Shown here: positions 47,311-58,329 of the stretch, one piece after another
Position numbering within the stretch: the stretch's first letter is position 1
Layout of the letters: every line of letters begins with the position of its first letter
DNA from: Diphasiastrum complanatum
Lineage: Eukaryota; Streptophyta; Lycopodiopsida; Lycopodiales; Lycopodiaceae
Assembly: GCA_029204225.1 (NCBI GenBank)
Contig: CM055105.1
Location: 10,738,551 to 10,802,550, forward strand
DNA length: 64,000 bases
Reading direction: 5' to 3'
Made by a program: the position numbers and the translations under genes
Notes under the pieces: generated by a model
Told to the model about the DNA's origin: nothing
The model's input: the letters and a program-made list of their open reading frames with translations, nothing else
Database searches by the model: none

Positions 47311-47956
47311 TTAATTAAGTGATTACTATTTTCCCCCCAAAACCCCTCCCAAGTCATTTTTGGTCCTCATTTCACATATTTCGTGGTAGAGATTGAGAGG
47401 GAGGGCGATTTGGATCTTCGGCCATTGCTGCTTAGATTGATGAGAGAGAATAGGGCAGGGTAGAGAGAGACTGTAGCGGCCTCTGTAGAGAGAGAAAATT
47501 AGGGTTTAATTTCAGGTGTGCTTTTTTTGGTCAAAAAGCAAGTTCTTGACCATTTTCTCATGCAAATAGGTCTATTTTTAAGGTTTAGGAATTTCGGAGC
47601 ATAGAAAGAGATTGGGACAGTCTAGAGAGAGACTGTACCAGACTATCTACAAAGAGAAAGTTAGGGTTTTCATTTCACTTTACTTTTTAGAGCAAAAAAG
47701 CAGGTTTTTTGCATTATGGAGGGCCTTTTCTGGAGGTTTTAGTATATTTTGTCTGTTTCTTTTGCTTGTTCTTATCCATCTTAGGGTTCAGGGTTTTGCT
47801 TGATAGGGTTTAGGGTTGGCATCCCCACATTCATTGCATTGCGTGGGAGCACATATCCACTTGTCCAGGACTGTTTTTCTATGACCGAACGGTAACTCAT
47901 TTGTCTTTTCTTGCATTTCTTCCGTACTTCCTATTTCCTATACCATCTCACAGATA
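47311..47956 (+). other. hAT E leader
   Basis: Contains two copies about 190 bp apart of AGAGAGAGACTGTA followed by GAGAGAAAATTAGGG-like phrases. Non-coding. Confidence 0.5.
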
Positions 47957-49105
47957 TGCCTGAGCTATGGGGTGAGGCAGACCAAGACCCCGAGTTCGTT
48001 AGGTCTGACATTCGGTCTAGGACGCGTGGATGGACTTGTAGGTTTTGTCATGTCAGCACTCTCACTAGGCTGAAAGGCCATCTCCTTGGTGCTGTCAAGG
48101 GTGATGGCAAACACTTGGGCTCCCTCCCTTGCGCACACATGCCTACTCAGGAGCATGTAGGCTCATTGACATATACAGAGCACGATTGACGCAGGCCGGT
48201 ATGTCACTAGATCTTGATGTATATGCAGTAATGTCATCCACCCCACGGGATCCACTAGCTACTCGTCCACCACCACCATGTCCTCCTCAGCCTCATGTTA
48301 CTGCTCCTCCCCCGCAGCCTGATGCACATCCACCACTCGTTCCTCACCACGTCCCGCCCCTCCTACTGCATCTATTCCAGTGGGTGCATTTCCACCACGT
48401 CCTCCTGCAGTCACTCAGATGAATCGCCCAGTGCATACATTCCGATTTTTCCACTCTGAGTCGGCACCAAATGGTCTCTCACAGGACACCCAAGACATAC
48501 CATCCACTTTCCCACCACATCATGATGATTTGGACTCTGATGATGAGGATGGTGATGATAGACAACATGGTGAGGCCAGCTGGTTCTTCTAGAGCTTCTT
48601 CACCACCATCTCAGCAACCCCAGCATCCCCCGCAATCGCAGCATCCCCCTCAGCCACGTCAGGCCTAGTTTCCCCCCCAACCTCGGCACCCCATGCCACT
48701 GACATACCTCATCCTGCTCCTCGTAGGGGTGCTTACCGCACTAGGGCATGGGCATCCTCCAGTAGATAGTCTCGCACCTCCCAGTATAGACAGCAGTCCA
48801 TGGGGGAGTCTTTCCAGCCCCATCTTGAGGCAAAGCCCCAACAGGCTTTGGCAAACATGATCTATGAGCTGAACCTGCCATTTGCCATTGTTGACACAGA
48901 GCCCTTCAAGAGGGCTATAGCTGCAGTTGCTACTGCAGGTCCACGCTTCAGGCCACCCGTGGCTAAGACTGTCCGTACCACCCACCTTACATCTAGGGTG
49001 GAGGAGCTCACCACACAGATGATGCCTCTTAGGAAGGCTTGTCTGATGGCTGGAGTGACACCCGCCGTTGGCCAGTGATCAACATATTGGTGTCTTGCTG
49101 CATGG
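47957..49105 (+). pseudogene. hAT copy E transposase, BED finger and DUF659 start
   Basis: MPELWGEADQDPEFVRSD leads to the finger WTCRFCHVSTLTRLKGHLLG. A Pro/His-rich linker with frame changes follows. Then MIYELNLPFAIVDTEPFKRA, VRTTHLTSRVEELTTQM and, in a shifted frame, WSDTRRWPVINILVSCCMDT hold the first catalytic Asp. The sequence stops there at a tandem repeat. It is a third hAT family next to C and H. Confidence 0.82.
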
Positions 49106-49117
49106 ACACTATAAATA

Positions 49118-49362
49118 AATATGGTGCAAAAAATAATTAAAGAGCCCCCTTAAGAAAACAACTCTCCCCCACAAATCAAAGATCAAATGTGGCCGGAGGT
49201 CTCCTCATTGTGGGTTGTCATGTAGGCCTACCACATGGGGAGGGGAGGGGGTGCAAAAAAAATAAAGAGCCCCCTTAAGAAAACAACTCTCCCCCACAAA
49301 TCAGAGATCAAATGTGGTCGGAAGTCTCCTCATTGTGGCGTGTCATGTAGGCCTGCCACATG
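49118..49362 (+). repeat. Tandem duplication, unit about 128 bp
   Basis: Two copies of a unit beginning GGTGCAAAAAATAA, with GAGCCCCCTTAAGAAAACAA and TCTCCTCATTGTGG, at about 49121-49240 and 49250-49362. Confidence 0.85.
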
Positions 49363-49623
49363 GCAAACCATGCAGGCTTGGGGTTTGCCACGTGGCAAGT
49401 CACATAGGCCTACCATAGGCTTGTGCAGCAGGCCACATGCATGTCATAGGCCCGCTATCTGCCAAGCTTGTCGCCGGCTGCCACATGGCAAGCCACGTAA
49501 GTCGGACACATGGCAAATTATGCAGACTTGCGGTTGCCATATGGAAAACCACGTAGACATACCATAGGCTTGCGTGGCGAACCAACCAGGCTCTACCCCG
49601 TAGGCTTAAGTGGATCGAGAGAG

Positions 49624-49678
<55 letters not shown>

Positions 49679-51190
49679 AACAGAGAGAGAGAGAGAGAAA
49701 GAAAGCTTTATTAATGTCTTTTCCATGCCAAAAGGCATATAAAACTAATGAAGTACATGTCAAGTATGTGGTAACCATGGGAACGTATAAAACGTCTCCA
49801 AAACTGTACTAAAACATCTAGTACAAACTAAAACTAAAATAGACACGTATGCGAGAGTGTGTGTGCGCATAATAATCATCTGTATCTATGTCAAGATGTC
49901 AAGGCTATGATGTTGTTGCTACTGTTGCTGTGCTAATGCTGTAAAAAGATGTAATGCGAGCCACATCATGAGAAAGCACTGCAGCCTGCTGGCGTCGTCT
50001 GTGAGAGTAGTACATCTCTGCGTAGAATGTCTGGTGATCCTAGTAGTAACGTGATGGTGGGAGGTACACTGTCTCTAATCTCTATGAGCATGTGAGCGGC
50101 TATCATCCTCGTCGTCGTCATAATCCTCATCCTCAAGGCACTAAATCACGCGATCTCCGCCTAGTTGCCACATGGCAAGCCACATAGGCTTGCCACGTGT
50201 AAAACCATGTAGGCTTGGGACTTGCCATGTGGAAAGCCATGTAGGACTACCATAGGCTTGTGTAGTAGGTCACATAGGCATGTCATAGGTCTGCTATCTA
50301 CCAAGCCTGTCGCAGACTGCCACGTGGCAAGCCATGTAGGCCTACCCCATGGCAAGTCATGCAAGCTTGGGGTTTGCCACGTGGCAAACCATGTAGTTCT
50401 AACATGGCTTGCATGGCAAGCCAAAACCAACCACGTAGGCTTGAGTGGACAGAGAGAGAGAGAGAGAGAGAGAGTATTGGGGCTCGAAAGTTGCCACATG
50501 GCAAGCCACGTGGAAAACCATGTAGCCTTGGGACTGGCCATGTGGCAAGCCACGTAGGCCTACAATAGGCTTGTGTGGCTTGCAACATGGCCTACCATAG
50601 GCTTCTGTAGTGGGCCACATAGGCCTACTATCTACCAAGCCTATCATAGGTTGCCACATGGCAAATCCTGCAAGCTTGGGGTTTGCCACATGGCAAGCCA
50701 TGTAGGCCTACCATAGGCTTGTGCGACGAGCCAACCGAGCTCTGCCATGTAGGCTTGAGTGGACCCAGAGAGAGAGAGATAGAGATTTGGGCTCGAAAGC
50801 TGAAACGTGGCAAGCCATGTAGGCCTACCACAGGCTTGCATGGCAGCCACATAGGCATGGCATAGGCCTCATGTCTGCCATGCAAGCATGTTGCAAGTTA
50901 CATAGGCTTGCCATAGGCTTGTGTGGCAAGCCAACCAGGCTTTGCCACGTGGGCTTGAGTGGAGCTAGAGAGAGAAAGAGGTGGGGCTCACAAGCTACCA
51001 CGTCTTGCCACGTAGGCCTGCCACGTCGAAAACCATGTAGGGTTGGTACTTCCCATGTCGTAAGCCACATAAGACTACCATAGGCTTGTGTAGCAAGCCA
51101 CATAGGCATGTCATAGATTGTCGCAGGCTGCCACGTGGCAAGTCCTACAAGCACGTAGGTCTAACATAGGCTTGTGTGGCAAGCCAACCA
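49340..51190. repeat. Higher-order array of GCCACRTGGCAAGCC words (P5)
   Basis: Dense repeats of GCCACATGGCAAGCC, CACGTAGGCCTACCA and CATAGGCTTGTGTGGC. The phrase TAGGCTTGAGTGGA followed by (GA)n recurs at about 49600, 50440, 50750 and 50950, giving irregular units of about 200-310 bp. Words such as GCCACGTGGC and TAGGCCTA are palindromic. A LINE tail interrupts it at 49690-50160. Open frames here are by-products. Confidence 0.85.
49690..50160 (-). mobile_element. LINE 3' end in the P5 array
   Basis: On the minus strand it ends TTATATGCCTTTTGGCAT, ACATTAATAAAGCTTTC, matching 20220-20280. Upstream in the same orientation lies about 350 bp of weakly similar, non-open DNA. A (GA)n run lies at its 3' edge. 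Confidence 0.55.
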
Positions 51191-51950
51191 GGAGAGAGAA
51201 CATTATGTGTCTGGGTAAAGGGTAATTTGAATTTGGAGTGGGCCCCTTAGATGCATGCATGGGGAGGAGGGCCATGCATCCTTTTCCCCATACATGCATC
51301 CTCCTCCCCATCTGTTTTAGTTAAAAAAAGTGTATGCATGAGGCCTATGATGCCAATTGGCTTAAACTTCCAGAGTGCCCTCATTCCTACTAGTTACCAT
51401 TCTCAGGTTCAACTACAAGACAACTGACCTTGACATCAAGTTCAAAATTTAGCTCATTGGAAGCTAGACCTAATGACAAGACCATAAAGGAGAAGCCCAT
51501 TGATGTGATTGCTCATCAACCTTTACTGTAGGATCATCGACAAACACTTGATGTGGCTATTCAATCACAAGCTGTCATGACTCAATCAAATGTTGACAGC
51601 ATTGATTGTGTTAAATAGGGAAGAGTTAGGATGTCTAGTAAAGGTTTATTGGTTTTTTTTTTTTAGTTGTTTTGGCAATTAGGGCCTTATTTAGCTGCAT
51701 TTGGAACCTCAAAAATATGTGATGCATTGTGTGGTTCAAGTTGATATGCATGGCACAGCCATTTCTACAAAGGAGACCTTAAGTCGTGGGATGGGAGGCT
51801 GGAAACTTTATTGGAAACTGTGAATACCATTGATGTGTAGCTTTTAATGATAGAGATATGAGTTTCTTTGAGGGAGAACTAAGAAAGGCACAATTTAGTA
51901 TAACCTTCAAAGCAATGCAATATCATGAATATCTGTTTGTTTTTTTTTAG
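51191..51950. other. Intron DNA with one inverted repeat
   Basis: GCATGGGGAGGAGGG near 51255 is repeated inverted as CATCCTCCTCCCCAT near 51297-51312, able to form a hairpin. The rest is unremarkable. Confidence 0.55.
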
Positions 51951-52005
51951 CGATTCTGGTCCCAGAATCGTATTTCTAAGAAACACGATTTTGGGCAACT
52001 ATGAT
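51951..52005. repeat. Single arm of a palindrome-word element (P7)
   Basis: GCGATTCTGGTCCCAGAATCG and AAGAAACACGATT words ending CTATGAT at 51999-52005, next to TA-rich DNA. The end is the same as in P2, P4 and P6. Confidence 0.5.
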
Positions 52006-52019
52006 ATTATATCTATATG

Positions 52020-52610
52020 TATATTAAAATATTCACTGTAACCAGTGATAGGTCCCAGTGTGTCGGCCAAGGTCCTGGTATATCCCATATCATCACAATC
52101 AATGGCTCATATGCGTAGCTGGTCAGCAGTATCATGAAACTCTACCTGTCGCGCAGCTGTCCTGGCAGTAAAATCACTAGTAAGAAGAACATAACATCGA
52201 TCTGAGAATCTGACAATGTCTGTGGAGAGATCAGTGAATGGAGAACCAATGCCTTCTACATAAGAAAAGGACTCTGGAGGGAAGTAGCACACAGCAATGA
52301 AGAGATCCCTGGCCAATCCGATATCATGTCCTATGAGATGGACCCAGATATATCGTACATACTCATCATGTCTGATGAACTCTATGATCGAATGTAGTGA
52401 CTCTCTGTATAAACATGCGACCCCACCTGAACCTCTACCACTCGTGGATCTCGCCTCTGTCCTGTATACTGAATCCCACCTATAACCTGGGAATGTAGGT
52501 AAGCCTCTGATCTGGCTCTCATGTGTCTCCATAAAGTATAGAATATCTCTACCTGTGATGAAATCTATAAGGTCGCCTCAAAGGATGAAACAAGACAAGG
52601 AATAACAATA
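52020..52610 (-). pseudogene. Degenerate LINE endonuclease fragment
   Basis: Related to 1-780. Reads GDLIDFITGRDILYFMETHE, GGVACLYRESL, YIWVHLIGHDIGL, IAVCYFPPES and LLTSDFTARTAARQVEF, then a stop and a recognisable DMGYTRT continuation. GDSNA of the intact copy is SDFTA here, so an essential Asn is lost. A frameshift breaks the first strand near 52590. Confidence 0.75.
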
Positions 52611-52990
52611 CTGCAGTGCCAATACGTCATCGAGCTAAAAGGCAATCATCTGTGCAGCAATGATTACTCACATCAAACACAAAATATGAGTATGACACCT
52701 GAACAGAGTACACAACCTAAAAGGGAATGCTGTCATGTGTGTAAAGTGTGTACAAGTGTCAGATTTCAATCACGCCCATCCACACGGGGGGCAGCTTAAA
52801 AAGAAGTCAAAAGGCCATTTAGGAGCTTATTCACACTGCAGACGTCTAGAGCATAATTAAAAAGAGAAGCATCATAAAGAAAACCAGTAAAGGAAAACCT
52901 CGACAGAGCAACAAAAACAAGGCACAGCATGCAAGTGTAAGGAATTAACCTTATTTCTTGAAATAAATGAGCAAGATAAGGGAGTATTAC

Positions 52991-53332
52991 CTGCAGATCA
53001 GTGCACAGCTGCACAGCAGACCTATCAGCAACTATTGACTTGTCTAATATGACATGCTTTACAATCTGCCTCTGTGAGCTATCTTTGTTTGCAGGTTCAA
53101 ATCCTGCATCATAATACAGAAGCTGCTTGCTTGCAGGATCAATCACAAGAACCAATTCATTATTGCCAAGGCGAGACTGGTGTGTTATAGGAGATAGCTT
53201 TGAACGTTTGACCACCATGGTCATCACCGACAACTTATCTTTCTTTCTTCTCTCTTTGTGTTGCCGAAGAACTTCTGTCAACGGCATATTGCTGACAACG
53301 TCACCACTCACAAGCACAAAATCTCCTCTCAC
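52991..53332 (-). CDS. EIF2B5: eIF2B epsilon exon, 114 codons
   Basis: 342 bp, phase 0 at both ends, between acceptor TTCAAG and donor GTAATA. Reads VRGDFVLVSGDVVSNMPLTE, LRQHKERRKKDKLSVMTMVV, NELVLVIDPASKQLLYYDAG and VQLCTDLQ. The GDFVLVSGDxVSNMPL motif is the active-site-like loop of the nucleotidyltransferase fold and is diagnostic of epsilon. It is joined on its 3' side to an exon 26.7 kb away; the junction LQ-DCHIDIC fits the family. Confidence 0.94.
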
Positions 53333-54119
53333 CTTGAAGAGAGATCACTGTAAGAACTCGAATTTAAACTCGTGCTAGTCAAAGTAACTTCTTCTGATCA
53401 TCCAACAGTCTCTGAGTTTTAAACAATTTTTGCAATGCAAACGTGAAGACAAACTAAAAGCCTAAAGCTAGAAAAATGACGTTGACAGGAGCACAGGTAG
53501 ATCAGAACTTTGACAACACAACCTTGAGAGCATCCAACAATAGGCCTGAAAAGTACAGAAGCTTCCTGGATTAAGAAGTTTTATCTTTAGTTATGAAGTA
53601 GATCCTTGCACAACTACAGAACCATACTTTCTTCTTCATCTAAAAAACTGCTTGAAAGGCTTCAAAGAACTCTTATCCAGTATGAATTACAAACAAACAT
53701 GAGCAGTACAGCAGCTAAATGTAAGAAAACCTTGATAGATTTATAGTATTTCAGCTCTAACTTTATTAGTAATGCCATAACCCTCTATATGTAAGTGATC
53801 AGTTCAAAGATAAGAAATTGTAAAATTGTAAATTGCATTCTTCATGGTAAGTGAAATCCTTCAACCAACATAAATAAGAATTACAATCAACAATATCCAT
53901 ACATTTAACTATTTCTAGAGCAAAAAGCATATACGGAGAAGAAATATCTACATTTCCATTTACTTGAATGAGTGAGTCGTTATGCAAGAACGACAAACTG
54001 TGAGTTACATACTTTTTCTTCAACGACTCATTCCTCTCATAGAACCACTCCTTACCAACTTCCAAGTATTACATCTACCTTATCTAGATTCATAATATGA
54101 AAGTCTAATTTATCATTAT

Positions 54120-54314
54120 AGGCTTGTATTTGAATCAGCAGATGGGGGACTACCCGATCCCAAACTTTCCGCTCCTGTTGCCAGCTTCACTGTATAACGG
54201 TGGTCACTTGGCTTTGTTTCCACCTTTAGCCTCTGCAACAAATTAGAGTTAATTAAATTATGTGTGAAACCATCATCAAATAAAATTGTTATGGCTTGGC
54301 CACCCACAATCCGC
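54120..54314 (-). pseudogene. Gypsy protease fragment
   Basis: Reads HLRIVGGQAITILFDDGFTH, NLINSNLLQRLKVETKPSDH and RYTVKLATGAE. It matches the B-family protease region (VMVDDGATHNFI...HRYIVSLANGE) at lower similarity. It continues on the far side of the SINE for a short way. Confidence 0.7.
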
Positions 54315-54328
54315 AAATGAATAAAATG

Positions 54329-54415
54329 CTTCTTGGTTTCCAAGGGGAGGCTCGAACCTAGGACCAAAGAAACTTTGGATGCCAAGCTAACCAGTTGAGC
54401 CAACCCCGTTGGGTA
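54329..54415 (-). mobile_element. Short tRNA-derived SINE-like insert
   Basis: 87 bp with an A-box-like TGGCTCAACTGG and a perfect B-box GGTTCGAGCC about 32 bp apart, framed by GGGG and CCCC that could pair as an acceptor stem. A perfect 14-bp duplication, AAATGAATAAAATG, flanks it at 54315-54328 and 54416-54429. No A-rich tail. The duplication proves insertion; promoter activity is inferred. Confidence 0.75.
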
Positions 54416-54962
54416 AAATGAATAAAATGGCAAGATGTGAATCAAAATACCCCAAGGTAGTCCTATGGCCCAAGAAAAACTTGATAGACCTTAGATGAAT
54501 CCGCCAAAAATTGAGTCCCTATATGCATATGATTTGTTCTAACCTTTGAAGACAAATCAGTGTCTGTAAGCAGAGGTACGGACATGACTACGGTAGCAAG
54601 CTGTCATGCTTTCTGGAATATCCTAGTTAAATTTTAGCTCTCTAATCTAGATTTTTGCAACAGGAACCCAACTCGATGCTATAGGAAAAGAACACTATTG
54701 CGATGAATAAGTAATACTACTGCATAAAGGAACCGAAGTGGCAATGTACCATACTGACCAAGAAAGTCTAAATAAAGCACAATCCCAACTGTTATGACAT
54801 AAAAGGATAGCCAAAGCCAGCCTAATAGACCAAGAGGGGCATCTGAAGCTAAGAGTCCTATTTGAAATGAAAACCCCAAACTAGGGATATCCTAAACTAT
54901 TCGAAGGGACCATGAATGCTCAAGAAAAGCTACTACATGCAACCCCATCATAAAGATGCGGG

Positions 54963-55150
54963 TCTCGAAACAAAAACATTTCATCCTAGTTCGCAGCACA
55001 ATTACAATAGAGCAATATGCGCGTTTGTTTTTCTCGAAGATTTTTCGGCTCCATGATATATGATCGAGATAGTAAGTTTACTTTTGCGTTTTGGACAGAG
55101 CTTATGCATATTCTAAATGTTCAGCTCTTTATGGGTACTGCTTGCACCCA
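54963..55150 (+). pseudogene. Gypsy A-type integrase fragment
   Basis: Reads HFILVRSTITIEQYARLFF and YDRDSKFTFAFWTELMHILN then VQLFMGTA, close to A2 integrase (DRDSKFTSLFWTELMRILDV). A small deletion removes GFPRTIL before the second Asp. It has no LTRs. Confidence 0.75.
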
Positions 55151-56265
55151 ATATTCAGGTTTCCGCGACAATTTTAAGAAAAAAAATCCAGTTTTTCCCA
55201 TCAAAGTTCTGGCATTCCGAAATGTTGTTCCGACGCAAGATAGACTCCAAGCAGCATAACCATCCAAAAGTCATGATGCTGCAATATTTTTGATAGGAAT
55301 GACAGCTAAAGACGTCTTTTACTTAAGAGCCTCTATGCACTTACTATTACTATGACTTTTGTTAACGCATCCAATGCCACTTAGTCCTTGGATCATTCAT
55401 CTACTAGTCAGTAAGCCATGTGGATTGTCATTAGATTGGAACAAGGGCCTACTGACCATAGATAGGTGATAGAATGCTCCATTTGAAAATGCTGAAATCC
55501 AAATGATGTTGTAGAGGCTTGATTCCTTATGGAAGAGATTCTATAAGAATGGGTTCTTTGTAGCAAAAGGTGAAAGGTAGCCTACTGTTTGTGTGCTTAT
55601 TCTTCTTCAAGTTCTCTTTTGAATAAAGGAAATCAAATCCAACCTATCTTCGATATTTTGCAAAAAAAATTGTTGGAGAATCATCACCATTGAACATTTA
55701 CAACTACTTTTGCGTATTTGTTTGCAATTCAAAACATATGCTGAAACGCTCTATTGAGACTCATTACAAACCCAAATGTAGAGCTTATAAATGATAGAAA
55801 AAGAAGATTTCAGCAATAAAAACTTTCTTTCCATCAATAAAAAACTCTTTGAAGACTTATGTGTCAATCGCACATGCCAATGAGAGGCTAATACAAATCA
55901 TATTAAAGAAGCTACTAAAATGCACACATAAGCATGCACCACCACACAGACATGTGCAAGTCAAAAATATTTACACTTCTTTAATTTTGTGTCTCTCTGA
56001 TCTAGCTTATCTAACTTCAAGAAAACAATTCATCTATAGTTCACCTCTGAAGTTTTGGAAATGAAAGCCCTAATAGAAATGGACATAGGTTTGACTATCA
56101 TGCACAAATATCAAAATATATGCAAACACGACAACGATCATTGACAACATATCAACCTTAGCATAATAGGCATAAAACAGCACGATCGTTAGCTGACAAC
56201 GTTTTTTTCACTTCAACTTGACATTTTCATGATTTGATGAGAGAGGAAAATTGGAGAAAAATTAC

Positions 56266-56496
56266 CACATTGCGTTGATCAATAAAGCGTAGAGCATCAC
56301 CAATACTGAGACAATCATGGGACTCGATGATAGTAATTGCAAAATTAGGTTGTGATCGCCAATTGGAGCGATCTAGGTAGGTCGTAACTTGCTTCGCGTG
56401 AGCGCAACAAAAGACAAATACTTCTTCGACGCCAGCAGATGCCAACCATTCTAGAGTGTAGTCGATCATTGGAACGTTCACAAGTGGCAACAATAC
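56266..56496 (-). CDS. EIF2B5: eIF2B epsilon exon, N-terminal fold
   Basis: 231 bp, phase 0 at both ends, between acceptor TTGAAG and donor GTAATT. Reads VLLPLVNVPMIDYTLEWLAS, GVEEVFVFCCAHAKQVTTYL and IESHDCLSIGDALRFIDQRN. PLVNxPMIDYTLxWL is the signature of the nucleotidyltransferase-like fold in epsilon and gamma. The preceding residues (family: LERPK) are on an exon I cannot find between 56497 and 64000. The acceptor lacks a good pyrimidine tract, so the exact left boundary has some doubt. Confidence 0.92.
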
Positions 56497-58329
56497 CTTC
56501 AACATTACCATAACGCAAACAATTTCAAACTTATATCAGATAACCACAACAATTTGACCAAAAAAAATCTAAGAGAAATGAACAAAACATGGATTGAAGT
56601 TTGATAACGAAGTACATGCAAAGCTATTTGTGATAGTTATGAGCATTTAATTTGACAAATACCTATAGTATTAAAGGCTTTATTTATGTGACCTCTCTAT
56701 CCAAAAAATGCACATGGCCATTTGTGAGTATGGACCATGGTACTAATCTTTATTATTTGATGGGTAATCCATGCCCTCTTGAAACACACGACCATATTGA
56801 TGCCCTGATTTGGTAGCCTTCTAAAAGGCTAAAGGCCTCTAGAATAACATAAGTGTACAATAAGTCACTCTTTATCTAAAATTGATTGATTCTTGAGCCT
56901 TTTTGTGGGAAACTCATGCAGCAGTTCCTTCATAGGAGAGTTTACATAATCATCTTGATGATAATAATTAGTTTGCTGTAGAAAATCCAAAATGATGATT
57001 AGTTGTTGGGGTTCATGATCAACTTCTTACTATAATGATTGCTACGTTTGGCAGTCCTATAAATATTTTGTACTTTGTCATTGTGTTAAGACCCCAAGTC
57101 ATATAAATGTTAAATAATGCATGAGGTTCATAGTATTAAGTTAATGAATGATAATCAAGCATCAAAATTTGCGATACTAATAGGTCTTTAGGTTCTTCGT
57201 CATTAATGTGATGTGCCATGTGTGCATGGGATCCATGAATCCCATAAGCACAATTACTTTACATAGATGTCCCAAACTATTTGAACAGCGCACCAAAATC
57301 AAGGTAGATCTTTTGGTTTTGGAGTTTGTGTTATAGTTCAAGGAGTGACTCCTCCCTTCCATGTGTGGTAAGCTCTTGTACTGTTCATGTTCGGTATGAT
57401 TCCTCCTTGTGTCTTCTCCATGTGGTGCATGCATATTAGGGTGTTCTACGTTGCTCTTTCTAGTGGTGCTATTGGCTTGTGCAACTTTATGATGGGTACG
57501 GGAATTATTGATTTGTTTGCTATCTAGGATCCGATGCAATTCTCGTCCTTTTTCTTCCTTAATGAATGGCAAGACCAACATCAGGGTGCAGCATGGATAA
57601 TTACTACATATATAAAAGCCACTTGGAAGGGTGTCCATGTACACTATACAAGCCTTTCATGAGGTTCGACAGAGGTGGTATCTTGTACATTTACGAAATA
57701 AAAACGTTGAATACTTCTTTATTATGGTTTGTGCTAGTCAACAAGTTGATCGTTAAGGGGAGATTGCTAGAGTTGAAGATTAATTTGTTATTCTTTCACT
57801 ACTATGTTCACTAGTTGTTAACAAGATAAGATCTACTTCATGTTGTGTGATACATTGTATGCAATGCACTCCCAATTGCTTGAGTTCATGTGAGCAATCG
57901 TTTATTTGTCATTTATGTATTTGTAGAATGAATACAACTAGCCGATGTGTAAAGCAAATTCTCCTTCCAACTTTCGGAAATCCTTAAGGCCTCTTACCTG
58001 CTATCCCGGTCCTCGAGATTCAGCCCATCAATACTAAGTTCTAACCTGCAGTCAATGCAGCCTCCTCATGGAGTAATGCATACACATCCTCCTTCACCTA
58101 GTCTCTCGGTGGCCACATCAATCTCATCGGATTGACAAGCATGCATTGAATCAAACTTTTAGAGTGTTTAATCATTGTAGCCTTAAAGGGTACTTAGCAC
58201 TAGCATCTAGCTACACAATACTACTACTTTGAAGTTAGAAGTTCGTACTAAGTAGTAAGTAGTAACTTGTAAGTAGCAATAATCAAAATCGCAATTTACC
58301 TAAATGGTCTCTTTAGTCTTCCTCAACCT
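56497..58329. other. Intron DNA with a possible gypsy remnant
   Basis: At 57400-57560 (minus) ELHRILDSKQINNSRTHHKV followed, in another frame, by PIAPLERAT*N resembles a degenerate gypsy chromodomain (xxILDxR...KVxxxPxxxATWE). Otherwise nothing supported. Confidence 0.35.

Larger units (their letters stand above)
53333..56265. other. EIF2B5: eIF2B epsilon intron, 2.9 kb
   Basis: Contains a gypsy protease fragment, a SINE and a gypsy integrase fragment (separate entries). The remaining parts show nothing I can support. Confidence 0.7.

Noticed and set aside
49340-51190. CRISPR-like array
   Set aside because: Eukaryotic context, no constant repeat plus unique spacer pattern, irregular unit lengths and palindromic words throughout.
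54329-54415. Functional tRNA gene
   Set aside because: Flanked by a 14-bp target duplication and lacking a convincing full cloverleaf; better read as a SINE or retro-inserted tRNA.
57177-57644. 155-codon frame as a host gene
   Set aside because: No conserved domain across it; the middle resembles a frame-broken gypsy chromodomain.
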